A stretch of DNA of 64,000 bases from Sisyra terminalis (lineage: Eukaryota > Arthropoda > Insecta > Neuroptera > Sisyridae). The translations under genes and the position numbers were made by a program. The notes beneath the pieces are model-generated. The model was given only the letters and a program-made list of their open reading frames with translations, was not told the origin of the DNA and ran no database searches. Each line of letters starts with the position of its first letter. Positions within the stretch are counted from its first letter, which is position 1. The DNA is taken from positions 43,601,701 through 43,665,700 of the forward strand of contig OY292275.1 in the NCBI GenBank assembly GCA_958496175.1, in the 5' to 3' direction. This document shows positions 35,859 through 48,500 of this stretch, piece by piece.

Positions 35859-37064
35859 CTGTAGTCGGACAAAACAGAACATCACTTGTAGATATGCAAA
35901 AAACCTACAAATTATTGACTTTAGAACAATCATATAAACAATTAAAGCTCTCAGTGGTAGGTAATGTATCTCAACTAAGTAACTCACTTCTAAGAAACGT
36001 TCAAGATACAAATCAAACTTTTTCGGTAAACTTTTGAATCTTTTAAACTTTCAAATTCTGCAGTCTAAAAGTATCGTAAGTAGCTTTCAAATATTTGATT
36101 TTTTTTGGTGCTTTTATTTATTTAAACGAAATTTAATCCTCTGGAAATATAAGTGTTTGAAATATTAATTATTTTAAAAAATAAAACCGGTGACTACTGA
36201 CTAACCAAGTATAGTGCCCATTGTTCTTAATCAAACAAGGAGGGTAAACCAAAATGGTGACTTAATTTTTACTTTTTCAATCCGCCATTCTTAAAAGCAT
36301 TATAAGTAAATTAAATGTAAAGGGTAAATAAATTATCAACGTTTAAAATGGTTTCTTTTTTATATTATTTACATTACCATTTATTATAACAAGTAACAAC
36401 CTAAGCAGGACATAAAACCAGCAGGAAACAAGAGGATTAGAAAGTTATTAAAAGAACATCTACAATGTTTATTGTTGGTATTCATTGAACAGTGAGAGAT
36501 CTGGAAAGTTTCTTTACAGCTTATTTTTGCAATAACAAATGAAGTATTATCGAATGACCTGATGCCTCGCTATATAAATTTCCATCTTTTAATTTAATAG
36601 GGCGAACTAAGTATTACTTTTAAATAAATTATTTATAAAGTACAAAATAAATGTAGTTACTTCAATTCAGAATAGAGACTTGGGTATTTAATCGTCTATG
36701 TTCCTCATATTATTTGATAAACTCAATTAATTACCTCACTTACTCAACTTATTTACTTCAGTCATACAATCAACATAAACCATTCGAGTAATACACTAAA
36801 ATTAAACACTCGATTCATCGACTTGACTTATCTATACGAGTTAATTACTTGAGTGAATCACTCTTATCACTCAAAAAAAAAATATAGTAAAACACACTTA
36901 CTCATCATTTACTTTTTACTGAGAACTTAATTGTTTCGTTGTCCATTATCAACAGTTTAAAAAAAATCTAAAAAGTTAATGTAATGTAAAACGAGAAAAA
37001 CTGAATAAAATATTTTCTCAATACTTCATAAATTCTGATTTAAAAGGTGAGCAAAATACAATTG

Positions 37065-37232
37065 CCTGCTGGTGGCCGAGTGGTCAAGATGACCGCTCCA
37101 AAACTGGTAGGTGTTAGGTTCGATCCTCGTATCGAGCAAATTTTCGATATTTCTCGATTACAGTTTTTTAATAACTCTAGAGTCGTTAAAGACCTTAGTA
37201 GTTATAAAACGACGGTAAATAACAAAAAAAAA
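37065..37232 (+). mobile_element. tRNA-derived SINE, copy 4 (best pol III boxes)
   Basis: Reference copy for the family in this window. A box TGGCCGAGTGG (37073-37083) and B box GGTTCGATCC (37117-37126) are both good matches to the pol III internal promoter and are about 33 bases apart. The head resembles a tRNA with a GTGGCCGAGTGGT D-arm (Ser/Leu type). The body runs to a CTTAGTAGTTATAAAACGACGGTAA block and an A-rich tail. The open frame over it is not a gene. Confidence 0.85.
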
Positions 37233-38086
37233 TGTGCAGTTTTACTTTAGGCTAAATTTGGCACTAAAAATGTACCCTAAAAGTTTAACTTTTGATCTAA
37301 CTTACTTTGAGGAAATATTTAAAGCTTTACAACTTTTTTATTTAATTTAGATATATATTTTTTACTTTATCTTTAAAAAGCTTCGTTTCTTGCAGAAACA
37401 TCCCCTGCTGCTAGCACACCTTCCAAGTCCCTATCATAGTCAATTTAGGGCTAATTCAGATAACTAAGAACCCATACATTACTGAATAAATAACTAAATT
37501 AATTTGAATTTCGGAATTAATAAAATTTTACTTGCGTCTTCCAAAGAGGTCGTAACCCACCGTTAGCACACTGTTAGGTCATTAGAATAAATTGAAATAA
37601 TTTAATAGTTTTCAAAACTGAAAACATACGATTATATCAATATGCTTTAGTAATTAAAAGTTTCGAGTGTTATTAAAAAGTAAATCCAAAAAAATTGTTT
37701 AAAATAAAAACCTGTTACTAATGTGCATATTAATGCTAAACATTTCTCGTATATACATTATTTAGCTGAAGGTCATTTTTCCAGATGAAATAATTTGTTT
37801 AGACTTTAGTGCGGTTCAACGAGAGACCAAGTGCAATTTGAATGAAGGCAATATATAGAAATAATTTTATCGTATAAAAATATTTTTGCATTAGTACGAG
37901 TAAGAAGAACGAAAAATACACTTCTAATTAACAGTAATGAGAATTAAATCAAGAACAGATAATTCTTATCGCTCCAATATGAAAAATAACTAAATAAGGC
38001 TGCATAAGGTCATAAATAAATAAAACATTTTTGACTTAATTCCTTACTAACAATTGGACAGCAAAGTTGAAAATTTAAAAATAAAA

Positions 38087-40895
38087 ATGGACTATGACGA
38101 TGCCGTTTACTTGTCGCTACTATTTTTCTCAATCATTTTCGGGCCAATCTATCGCAAAATTCGAGATCCCGAATGGAAAAAATGGACTGGCAGTATTGTG
38201 GGCTTTCTTGTGATGTTAATTCCTTCAGGACTCCACGTTTTGCATCCAATCGCCATATTTTTGATAAATGCACTCATTTTGAAAATATCAAGCAAAAGGT
38301 AAATGATTCTCTTTTAAAACACACCTTTTTAATTCATTATTTTTTCTTTCTAGACATTGTCATGTCGTAAGTTTTGTGGCACTTTTTTCATATCTAATGT
38401 TTTTCCGGGTGACGGAATTTTTCGGGATTCCATATCCACCGGCTCATACAAATATCATTCAAATGATTTTAACGTTAAAGTTAACGGGATTAGCATTTGA
38501 ATTGAATAATGCTTTTGTAATGAAGCAGAAAAAAAATAGCTGTGATGATTCCGATGATTTGGATGATAAAATTGAGTTTGCTCAAATTGATCCAGATTTC
38601 ATGGATATCTTCCACTATTCGTTCAATTATGCCGGAGTTTTAGCAGGTATTTATCAACACATATATTTGTTAGCCCTCCTACACCTCTAAATCATTATGG
38701 ATTTTTCGATTAATCTTTTGACTATTCATCTCCTTCAATTGATCGTTCATTAGATCGTTGATAACTCAAAAATTTTATCTCAGCTATAACAGTGGTAACT
38801 GCTATTGAAAATTTTCCCTCAGTAACTATTATAATTCACAATGAAATCAATTGAAAAAAAATTGATCTATCAAGAGATCATTTGTCGAGGGATCAATCAT
38901 CCGATATGTTTTAAAAATAAAGGTTTTTAATGTCTAAATAAATATCATAAACTAAATCGATTGATTTTTTTTTAATTATGACTAAATTTAAATTTCAAAA
39001 TTGTACCATTCAAATTTATTAAAACCTGTATACTTGGACCACATCATATTCCTTTCAAAGCTAAACACCTGCCTATGTCTATATATGGTATGTGTAAACG
39101 AAAAAGTAATATTGGAAGTAAAAAAAAACTTTTAAAATCTAGTTCATACTTCATACTAATAATGTCCCTAAACAAATGGTCAAGTTATCCAGGGAGTTAA
39201 TAAAATTTTACTTTTCTGTTTTTCATACATCACAAAATATTTTAATATTTTTTAGGTCCTTATTACAAATACAGAACGTTCCACGATTCGATTTATACGC
39301 CTTTTTCACAATATGCCAATTGTGTACAAGTAACAGTCAAGAAGTTAATGTGGATTCCGTTATTTAGCATCATTTTTATTTTAATCATTACGAAATGTCC
39401 AGTATCTGTAAGAAACTTTTTTTTAAACCAGAAACTTTTTTCTTATATATATTTTAACTTAGTGGCTTGAATTTCTGTAAAAATATCTTTAAAAATGGTC
39501 TCGGCCAAATTTTAGAGACAATTTATTTGATTTCTCAATCCAATAAGATACGTGTCTGTTTATAAGCAGGGATGTCTTAAAAAAGACATTTAAAGGTATT
39601 TTGAAATAATTATATTTAAAATGCTTTTAATAATTTTAAACGGTTTCTAATGGGTTTTTTGAGCATGTAAAATGTTCTTTTTAACAAGGGGCGAGCAAAC
39701 CGGGTGAGTGCCCGGGGCGCCAAATTTGAGGGGCGTTGAATCAAAAATCAAATTTCTCTTTTTTGCTATTTCTTTTGTAACGAATTTATATATTGTTCTA
39801 TAAAAGGACGCCCCAACCCTGTTTATAAATATAATAAAAATGCAAAATTTCAAATCTTATCTGTTATATTTAATTGATCATTTAATTTTTTAATTGATCA
39901 TGTATTCTTTATTTGTTACATTGTTTTTACTTTTCTTTTTTTTTTGATTATTCATTTTAGTATGTATTCACCGACGAATTTTATACAAACCATTCTTGGC
40001 TTTATCGGCTTTGGTACAATTTAGGACCTACATTCATGTGGTTTAAAATGCGAATTTACGTTGGTCTAACTTTATCAGAATGTGTATGTACAATGGCAGG
40101 TCTTGGAGCCTATCCGGTTTCAATGGAATCAAAACCAGGAGGTGGTCCTAAGCAAGACTTTAAAACTATTATAATAGCGTAAGACCAATTATAAAAAATG
40201 TATATATACCTAATCAAAATAACGATTCTTTTTTTTAAGAAAACAACGTCCAGAACTGGCGGAAAATATAACTTACGACTTCAACACTGTATATAATATC
40301 AACCCTTATGGTTCTGAGTTTTGTATTACATTTAGAGAAGGAATGAAACACTGGAACATGTGTATTCAATATTGGCTAGCTGTTAATATATACCGAAACT
40401 GTCCAATCAAAAGTTTAAGGTTTGCTTTTTTCATTATTTATCCTTTAAAATATTAATATAATTAATTTTTTAGAGTTTTCGCCGTTTCATTTGTATCGGC
40501 AATTTGGCACGGAGTTTATTTAGGTCATTACTTTTGTCTACTAAGTGTTCCATTTTGTTTAATTGTTGAAGACTTTTATATTAGAACATTCCGAAAAAAT
40601 GCTACTGGAATGGTAAGGAAATACAGTATAGTGATATTTTACAGATTTTTCAAAAAAATATATATTTCAGAATGCAATTGTTTGGGATATAATTCTTTGG
40701 TGTTGTCGAATTTATACGTATGCTTACTTTTCATTCGCTCTACAATTACTATCGATGGAAAATGTGTGGCGTTATTATAGCTCGGTTTATCACATAGGAG
40801 AAATTTCTTTAGTGGTAGCCTATATATTAGGTATTGTTTACAAGAAAAATTTCATTAAAAAGCCTACAAATTTAATTAAAAATAAAGAAACATGA
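38087..40895 (+). CDS. MBOAT7: MBOAT7-type lysophosphatidylinositol acyltransferase, upstream copy
   Basis: Seven exons: 38087-38298, 38354-38646, 39256-39407, 39961-40178, 40240-40419, 40474-40612 and 40671-40895, giving 472 residues, the same length as human MBOAT7. Start ATG 38087 (MDYDDAVYLSLLFFS) matches the start of the sister gene. The multi-pass membrane protein carries the MBOAT catalytic pair: Asn331 in GMKHWNMCIQYW and His364 in SAIWHGVYLGHYF. Family signatures GPYYKYRTF, MRIYVGLTLSECVCTMAGLGAYP and INPYGSEFC are present. The family acylates lysophosphatidylinositol, usually with arachidonate, in the ER. The Drosophila relative is farjavit. The downstream copy has the same exon phases, so the pair arose by tandem duplication. 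Confidence 0.92.
39685..39821. mobile_element. Possible small hAT-like MITE in MBOAT7 copy 1 intron
   Basis: CAAGGGGCGAGC at one end and CAGGGTTGGGGCGTCC on the minus strand at the other, with GGGGCGCCAAATTTG inside. The inverted ends are only partly alike and the flanking octamers agree at five of eight, so this is weaker than the other MITE calls. Confidence 0.35.
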
Positions 40896-41048
40896 TTCAT
40901 GATAAATTTGATTTTTGAATCTAGTACTTCATTATAATGCTAGATAGCGCTTTTAATCAAATCATCTGTGTTTATTTATAAAGATCATAAAGATGTTTGT
41001 TGACTATTTTTAATTATTAAATTAAAGTTTATAAAGAAATTCAATTAT

Positions 41049-41054
41049 AATAAA
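41049..41054 (+). terminator. Poly(A) signal, MBOAT7 copy 1
   Basis: AATAAA 154 bases after the stop codon 40893-40895. Confidence 0.45.
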
Positions 41055-41588
41055 AACAAAACTTACAATTTTTTTAAATCCAAGTCAAATAATACATTTA
41101 ATTATATCCTCAAATAATGCCCTTAAAGAAAGAAAACTCTCATAATTAATTTACATAATGTAAGTCACATTTGATAATAAAATAATTAATCTTTTATCTA
41201 ATGATTAAATTATTGTGATTAAAAATAAATCTTAAATTATTTCATCAATATCACACTGTTCCTCCATTGATTTATTAACTAAAGAGCTTTATGAGATCAT
41301 TGAAATCAAAATTATAATTTTTTTAAATAAAAATAAAAATTGAAATAATAATTCTATTTCTTGACTTTTGACCTCAACTGTGAAATATATGCATTGGATT
41401 CTATAAAAACATTCAAGTATTGGAACGGAACAATAAATATATTCATAAAATTTATAACATCTATTAAATGAATTTGCGAACTCATCATTAACGTGTTTGT
41501 AGCAGTCATTGGAAATTGCAGGTATAATCGTTTTTAAATATATATATTTAAAGTAGATGAAAGATCATTTTAACTTTCAGACGAAAAA

Positions 41589-43674
41589 ATGGATTTCGAC
41601 GACATTGTCTACTTAAGTTTGTTATTTTTTTCTATTGGATTTGGTCACTTTTACCGACAAATCAAAAATCCACAACAAAAAAAGATTTTAGGTACCCTGA
41701 TCGGTTTGGTGATTGTTCTCATTGTATCTGGGACCCACATAATTCATCCAATTATCTGCACTTTAGTTAGTAGCTTCATTATTCTTTTTGTGGACAAAAA
41801 GTAAGACCAACAATCCAAATTATAAATTTTCACTACTAATTCACTGATTACTATTTTGCAGAAAATGCCATCTTTACAGTTTCATCTTCAACTTTGCTTA
41901 TTTACTTTTCTTTCGCACGACCGAATATTTCGGCATTCCCTACCCACCGCCTCACACCAATTTGATTCAAATGATGCTTACTTTGAAGATGATTGGTTTG
42001 GCCAATGAAATCGAACAATGCGAGTCGCTTAAAAGTCCTGTAAAGGATAAAAATCAAAAGGAATTAACTTACGATCAAATTGAACACTTGCAAGTCAAAC
42101 CGGATTTTATCAATATTTTCCATTATGCGTTTAATTACGTCGGAGTTCTTACAGGTAGCTAACCGAAAAGATATAAAAAAATAATTTACCAATGTCTTTT
42201 TTTTTCTTAGGACCGTATTTCAAGTATCGTACTTTTATTGATTCGATGGAAAAACCTTACGCAGAATACGCCAATTGTAACAAAGCCACATTGAACAAAA
42301 TTCAAATTTTCCCATTATTTGGAGCCCTGTTCTTATTATTGACCTATTTATACCCAGTTTCGGTAAATTTAATCATATTTTCCATTAAAAATAAGTAATA
42401 AAAACTTTAATTGTTTCATTCAATATTTCTGCTAAAAATGGGAGTTTTGAATAAACAATAATTGGATTAAATGCATATCAACCATAGAGACTGTAACATA
42501 GAGCTAATTCAATACACCAAACTAAACTATCGTCAACAAGACAAGAAAAACTCCGTGTATCTGACCAAACAAAAAAAAAAACATTACAACCGTAACCGAA
42601 TTTTGGTTTTTCTTTTAGTTTGGGTCAATTTCATATATTTTAATTGGTGATTCGAACCTTTGTTCTTATAAGCTTTTAATCTATATTTTTTTAGTATATT
42701 CACACAAATGAGTTCTACGAACAACGCCACTGGTTATACAGACTTTGGTACGTCGTACCAACATTTGCCTGGTTCCGAATGAGAATTTATATTGGACTTA
42801 CTCTATCCGAATGCGTATGTACCATGGCTGGTTTTGGAGCCTATCCATCCATTGGCCAGTCTAAATCTGGCGAAGGACCCTCAGCTGAATTTAAGGCTCT
42901 AAACGAAATGTAATATAATCGAACTTTTTGCACGAATTAATTATCATAATTCTAAACTTTATTGTAGAGCTGCTAGCGATCAAAAATTAAAAGAAAGTTC
43001 CTACGATTTTGAGACAATCCATAACATTAATCCTTATGGATCAGAATTTTGCACTACATTCCGAGAAGGTATGAAAAATTGGAATATGTGTATCCAGTAT
43101 TGGCTGGTCGTGAATGTATATAAGAAAGTCAGCAAAAAGTATAGGTAAATCTAGACAAATGTTTCAAAAAAAAATATAAAAAAATTAAAAAATATCTTCC
43201 GTTTTTAGAATCTTTGCTACTGCCTTTGTATCGGCTGCCTGGCACGGTATTTATATGGGACATTTCTATTGTCTAATGTGTATACCATTCTATCTAGCCG
43301 TTGAAGATGTCTACTTGAGAACATTTAGAAACCACGTCACTGGACTTGTAAATATTTACCAAACAATACGCGTATTGATATAATTAATATTTCTTTTTCT
43401 CTTACAGAAAGCTTCTATTTGGGACTTCTTTATTTGGTTGTTTAAAATGCAAGGCTTTGCTTACTTCGGCTTCGCTTTTCATTTACTAACAATTCAAAAA
43501 ACATTTAAATTCTACAACTCTGTTTACCATTTTGCTGAATTAGTTTTATTATTGCTGTATGTAGCTGCAATCGGTTATAAAGCAGCATTTCCTTCTAAAA
43601 AACCTAAAACAAATGAAACTGCAAGCACTTCCGGAAATGTAACAGAAAAAGACACTGCTGCCAAAAACGAATGA
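41589..43674 (+). CDS. MBOAT7: MBOAT7-type lysophosphatidylinositol acyltransferase, downstream copy
   Basis: Seven exons: 41589-41800, 41862-42154, 42211-42362, 42695-42909, 42968-43144, 43209-43347 and 43408-43674, giving 484 residues. Exons 1, 2, 3 and 6 have exactly the same lengths as in the upstream copy (212, 293, 152, 139). Catalytic Asn330 (GMKNWNMCIQYW) and His362 (SAAWHGIYMGHFY) are intact, as are GPYFKYRTF and MRIYIGLTLSECVCTMAG. The C-terminal tail is longer and polar (KKPKTNETASTSGN..), unlike copy 1. The genes are 693 bases apart, enough for a separate promoter. Both look functional. Confidence 0.93.
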
Positions 43675-43810
43675 AACTTTCTCTCTTAAAATTGTTCAGA
43701 AAATATACTCTTAGTTTTATAAATGTATAAGTAACTAATCGAACAAAACCATTGACATATATTGGTAATTTATTATAAAAATTAGATTGTTTGAACAAAT
43801 AGTGGGTAAC

Positions 43811-43816
43811 AATAAA
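43811..43816 (+). terminator. Poly(A) signal, MBOAT7 copy 2
   Basis: AATAAA 136 bases after stop 43672-43674. Confidence 0.5.
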
Positions 43817-43819
43817 ACT

Positions 43820-45120
43820 TTTATTCGAAAAATTTAAGTACAAATCATTACTAAAACTTAAAACAGTTACTTATGTTGAGAAAAACGTTAAGACTTACAT
43901 TAAAATAATTTTTCTAAGTTAAATATTGTTGATTTTATTTTAATTTTTGAAACTTTAAATAGAAATTGCACTAGTTTAAATAAGGAAAATAGTCTCCTAT
44001 TATATTTACTTTAATTGGAATTAAATATAACATATTAAGAATTATAAACATTTGTGGCATACTCAAGCAAAATGATAATAAGTACCTGTAGTCGAATAAT
44101 TTAAATTGTAAACTTGAATTTTGTGTTTGTAATATTATATTTTTAAATAAAGTATTATATATGTTGGAATTATTCACAATATTTTTAACCGATAATAAAA
44201 TGGCACTCTTATTTTGGTCGCATTTAATTTATAAATGCTACCGAATGTAAAAACCGACGTGTCAAAATGTAATAGTTAAATTTGTATTGAATTACGAATC
44301 TTGTTTTTTTTCTCTTGTATGCACAAAATGAATCCCATGAGATACGTATTTTGATTGCCTACTAATCTCATTATACAAAAGTATGTTATCCAGCCGCAAC
44401 TACTATGTGATACTTCCCAAAATTTTATATACCAATTCTGTTAAAAGTTCCCGATTTTATTAATGGTTAAAGTAGATTTAAAATAAGTTTTATCTTCACT
44501 TTTGTGCAACATTAACAAGACCAAAAACAAATGTTTAATTAAATCAGATAATTTTCAGAAAGTTAACTTCACCATACCAGTTCCTTCGTATTCAATAGGT
44601 ATAGTAAACTATGTCTTTATAAATCCATATTTTAAATCAACTGTGCTTTAAAGCAAATTTTTTCTTAGCTTACATTAGTGTTCGTAATTTTTACAATTTT
44701 AGTTTGTTGTGTGATTAATACAGCAGAATATATGCTAAAAAATATTCTACTTAATGGGAAATCAAAATACGTATGTGGGCAGACGTTTACAATAAAAAAA
44801 ATGGGCAAAAATTTTATTTTTTAGTTTATAGATTCCTATTAGGAAATTATATCGAACAAAATGTATTGAATTTTTTAAATTCAGTAATAATAAAAAGTTT
44901 ACAACAAAGGTAAGGTAGGTTTTACTTTAAAAAACTATCATTAAAAAATACACCATAAAAACCGAAAATTAATAAAAATGCAAAAAAAAAATAATGTCAA
45001 TAATTGAAATTATATTTTCCCGAACATAAATGCCTCATTTTTTGGACATTTTTATAACTATTATTAAGCAATTTTTGAAAAATATCAAAATTTGTTATCT
45101 AATGCAAATACACAAGACCA
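43820..45120. other. AT-rich intergenic stretch
   Basis: No supportable exon on either strand. The small minus-strand frames (43604-43843, 43971-44177) are low-complexity, and the first overlaps the MBOAT7 copy 2 end. Confidence 0.5.
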
Positions 45121-45471
45121 TCATAAACAGGCATTGGCGTCTGTTGGCATCGCATTGTTTACCATTTTTAATGCGGTTGTAACATGTAAAGAAAGCCAAG
45201 CCAAAACCTTAATGTAAATTATATAATTCCACGTAAATATAAAAAACAGATTTATAATTTTTCCAAAATGTATTTCATTTAATAAACGTTCAAAAAGTTT
45301 CACTTTTATTCGTGTCATTGACGTGAACTTGAAATCGCTTGAATATTTCGCATGATAAAAAACATAACCTCCCAAATCATCTGTTTTCGAAAATTGATTT
45401 TCCCTAGAAATTTCATTTTCGTCCCATAACGCATCCATCAGTTTCCACACATAGACCGCTGATTTTTCCAT
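45121..45471 (-). CDS. Unrecognised small ORF divergent from TSC2
   Basis: The open frame of 116 residues begins MEKSAVYVWKLMDALWDENE, only 80 bases from the TSC2 start on the other strand. The first 50 residues have balanced composition. Then a hydrophobic AT-rich block (INLFFIFTWNYIIYI) appears, and the end is VLAWLSLHVTTALKMVNN..ACL. A GTGAAA donor near 45311 and an ATTAAG acceptor near 45214 (minus strand) would remove the AT-rich block in frame. I do not recognise a family. It may be a real small gene sharing a divergent promoter, or chance. Confidence 0.3.
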   Translation of the reverse strand: MEKSAVYVWKLMDALWDENEISRENQFSKTDDLGGYVFYHAKYSSDFKFTSMTRIKVKLFERLLNEIHFGKIINLFFIFTWNYIIYIKVLAWLSLHVTTALKMVNNAMPTDANACL

Positions 45472-45551
45472 TAGTTTTTATTACAAATAAGCAAAGCTGA
45501 AAATGCCTAAAATCAATTTCACTTCCATTAATTAACTACAATTCGGGAAAA

Positions 45552-48500
45552 ATGAATCCCAAAGATAGAGATAATAAAACGTTTCAAGATTCGTTGAAAC
45601 AATTTTTCAAAAAACTTACGAAATCGAGTGGTAAGCAGCCAAATGCATTATACTTTCGCTAATTTTTTATATAAATTTATACCAATTATAGGGTCAATAC
45701 AAACAAAGGATGATTTGGTTTTAACTCAGGAAATCGAAAGGGAACTTCATCCTACCGTTCCATTAAATCATCGAATTAAGTATTACAAAGATTCTATGTG
45801 TGAATTAGTATTAAACAACAAATTTGATGATGTAATAACTCCGAAAATCCTTTTAAAACCAACTCTAAAAACTTTACTTTTTCTAGATTTCAATTCCGCG
45901 TCTATTGCACTACGGCCAAGAATTACTCGTGGAAACCCAAACCCGAGAATATCGGCAAATTGCCTACAACTTCTTAAAGTGCCTGTGCCGGGGCCAATAT
46001 GAAAATCTCAAAATTTTACGAGCCCAGTTCTTTCGAATCATCAAGGACTCATCATCAACCGACGATGTACCATTTCGTTTTGAATTGCTGCAAATTCTCA
46101 CCGAAGACGGAAAAAAGTGTTCCACTTTCGAAGAAGACATCGGCTTCTTTATGCTGCAATGGATACCCGACATAACTGCAGCAGGAAAAACTTCAGACTT
46201 TTTAGTAATGCTTGTGAATGTTATTAAATTCAATTCGAGATATTTTGACGAAGACATTATCACAGGATATGTGGGGTAAATATTTCAAAGATTTCAATAG
46301 TTTAAAATACACTCTTTTTTTAACTTTACAGACATATATCATTATTGTGCTGCAGCTCGGGATATCAACAGCAAATTGTTTTAGAATGTCTTCAAGTTTT
46401 AGATACTATTGTTTGTTATAGTATACTACCTAATGAATCCCTTCCCACCTTCATTGCAACTTTATGCCGCACGGTCAATCACGAAGCTTACTGTCAAAAT
46501 AGTTGGAAGGTAAATAATTAATTTAAATGGCTACATATCAAACTTAATTATTATTTAACAGTAAATGAATCTCCTTATTTGGATGCTAAGTACTTGATGT
46601 TTTTTATTTCATCTTCGTACAACGTTTCGCTACTTTCGTAGCTTCATCAGGTACTCAATTACAAAACATCAATTGTTAAATTCATGTATAACAATCTCGG
46701 CATTAATTAGACAATAATTACATGTTACTAGTATCCTCTTTAAAATTACAATATGTTAAAATTTAACAATATAAAAAAAATGATAAAAAAGAAGATTCAT
46801 TAGTGTTATATTATATAAACCATGAATAAGAACATAAATAATGCTGATTTATTATTATTAACTAACTTCACATGATATGGTATTGTGATAGTTTACCTTG
46901 CTTCCTTTTTAATAAAACTTAAAAAGTCTGTAAAAATTTGCAATAAATTCAAATAAAAAGGAGTCATTCAATTTGCATATATTGTTAACAATACATGGTC
47001 TAAAAATAGTCTAGATTCTAGAAGTTATCTAATATTAAAATCGTACCTCAAAGAATAAACGAAAATGCGGATTCAAAAATATATAATTGTAATCTGTGCA
47101 TAACACAACGTTTCAACTACAGTTATTACAAGCAAGCCCAAACGTAGGGGAGAGTGGGTAACAGTGGATCACTTTTTTTTCTTAAGTAGTGCAGTTTTAA
47201 AATTTATAGCTAAATGAATAATCTTTGAAATTAAATCAATACATGAACATCTAATCTGTAACGAAAAAGAAATTTAACTATGTTTTTAACATAAACCTTC
47301 AAATAATTGTCACTTTAAAAAAAATGAGAAATGATTCACTGTGACACGGGATATCTAATCCCGGGTCACGATGAATCATTTCTCACTTTGGATCAATGCA
47401 TGGGTGACAGTGAATCAATTGGGGCAGCCTGTAGCTATGTAAAAATACCTTTAAAAACAACAATTTCTACGTTATTAACGTTATTTCTACGTTATAAAAT
47501 CAGTTCTAACGTAGGTATACAGGTACCAATATTAACTATGTACCTAAAAATCTGACGTAGGTAACAATATTTAATAGTTACTATTTTACAAAACGAAACG
47601 ATTTCCAATAACCCAATCTCCTCTACAGATTATAACCGAGTGTCTTTTTGAATTCGTATGATTCCAAATTTATCCAAAGCGTTAAAAATCGATTCAAATA
47701 ATTAACTTCTCGCACCAATTATGTAGTGTGGATAAAATTTTTGAAGGCTTTTTAATGGTTATCAAACGTCGCTTCATAGTGATTCTAGCAATCTAGGTTT
47801 AACAAAAATCCATAAACTGGGCAATATTGAAAATTTATCCGTTACCAAATTTGAACCCAATAACTATAATTTTCGGAGCGGCCACCTTGATCACTGTTCG
47901 TCAGTTTACTTGAAGGTTTTTTTTAATTTTTTTTAGACCATGCGAAATTTACTGGGAACTCATTTAGGACATTCTGCATTACACACAATGTGTCGAGCCT
48001 TGCAAGAACCAGCCTTAGCTACCGATGCCGGACTGCTTCGTGGTGCCGTTTTCCATGTAAATATGGGTCTTTGGGGCCGACAACGTGTTACCACTTTAAA
48101 GTGTTCTGCAACTGCCGTTTTGCCATCGTTTTTACAAGCCTTAAAAAGCAACTATTCAGTAGTTACGTATGAAGTTATGCTTAGTGTTCAAATGCTGATT
48201 AATAAATATGGAGTGGAACTACACGACCCGGCTTGGGATTGTGTCCTAGACATTATCGAGGCAATTATCGAGCATATAGGTAATAATATTTGATTATGAA
48301 AGTTTTGATTTAATTTTTAAAAACCATAGCCTATAATTGAACAATTTTCCGTATCTTGTGCTCAAAAATAAAAACCTTATATAATGAGTAAGGTTTTAAG
48401 ATTAAGGTGATATTATAAGAAAAGACTCAAAAGAAACATAGCGTTATTTAAAAACGATATAATTTTACTACTAGAGTTGTTTTATATACGTTTATATTAG

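Noticed and set aside
37047..37250. 67-codon plus-strand frame
   Set aside because: Lies across the SINE copy; the apparent peptide is translated tRNA-like sequence.
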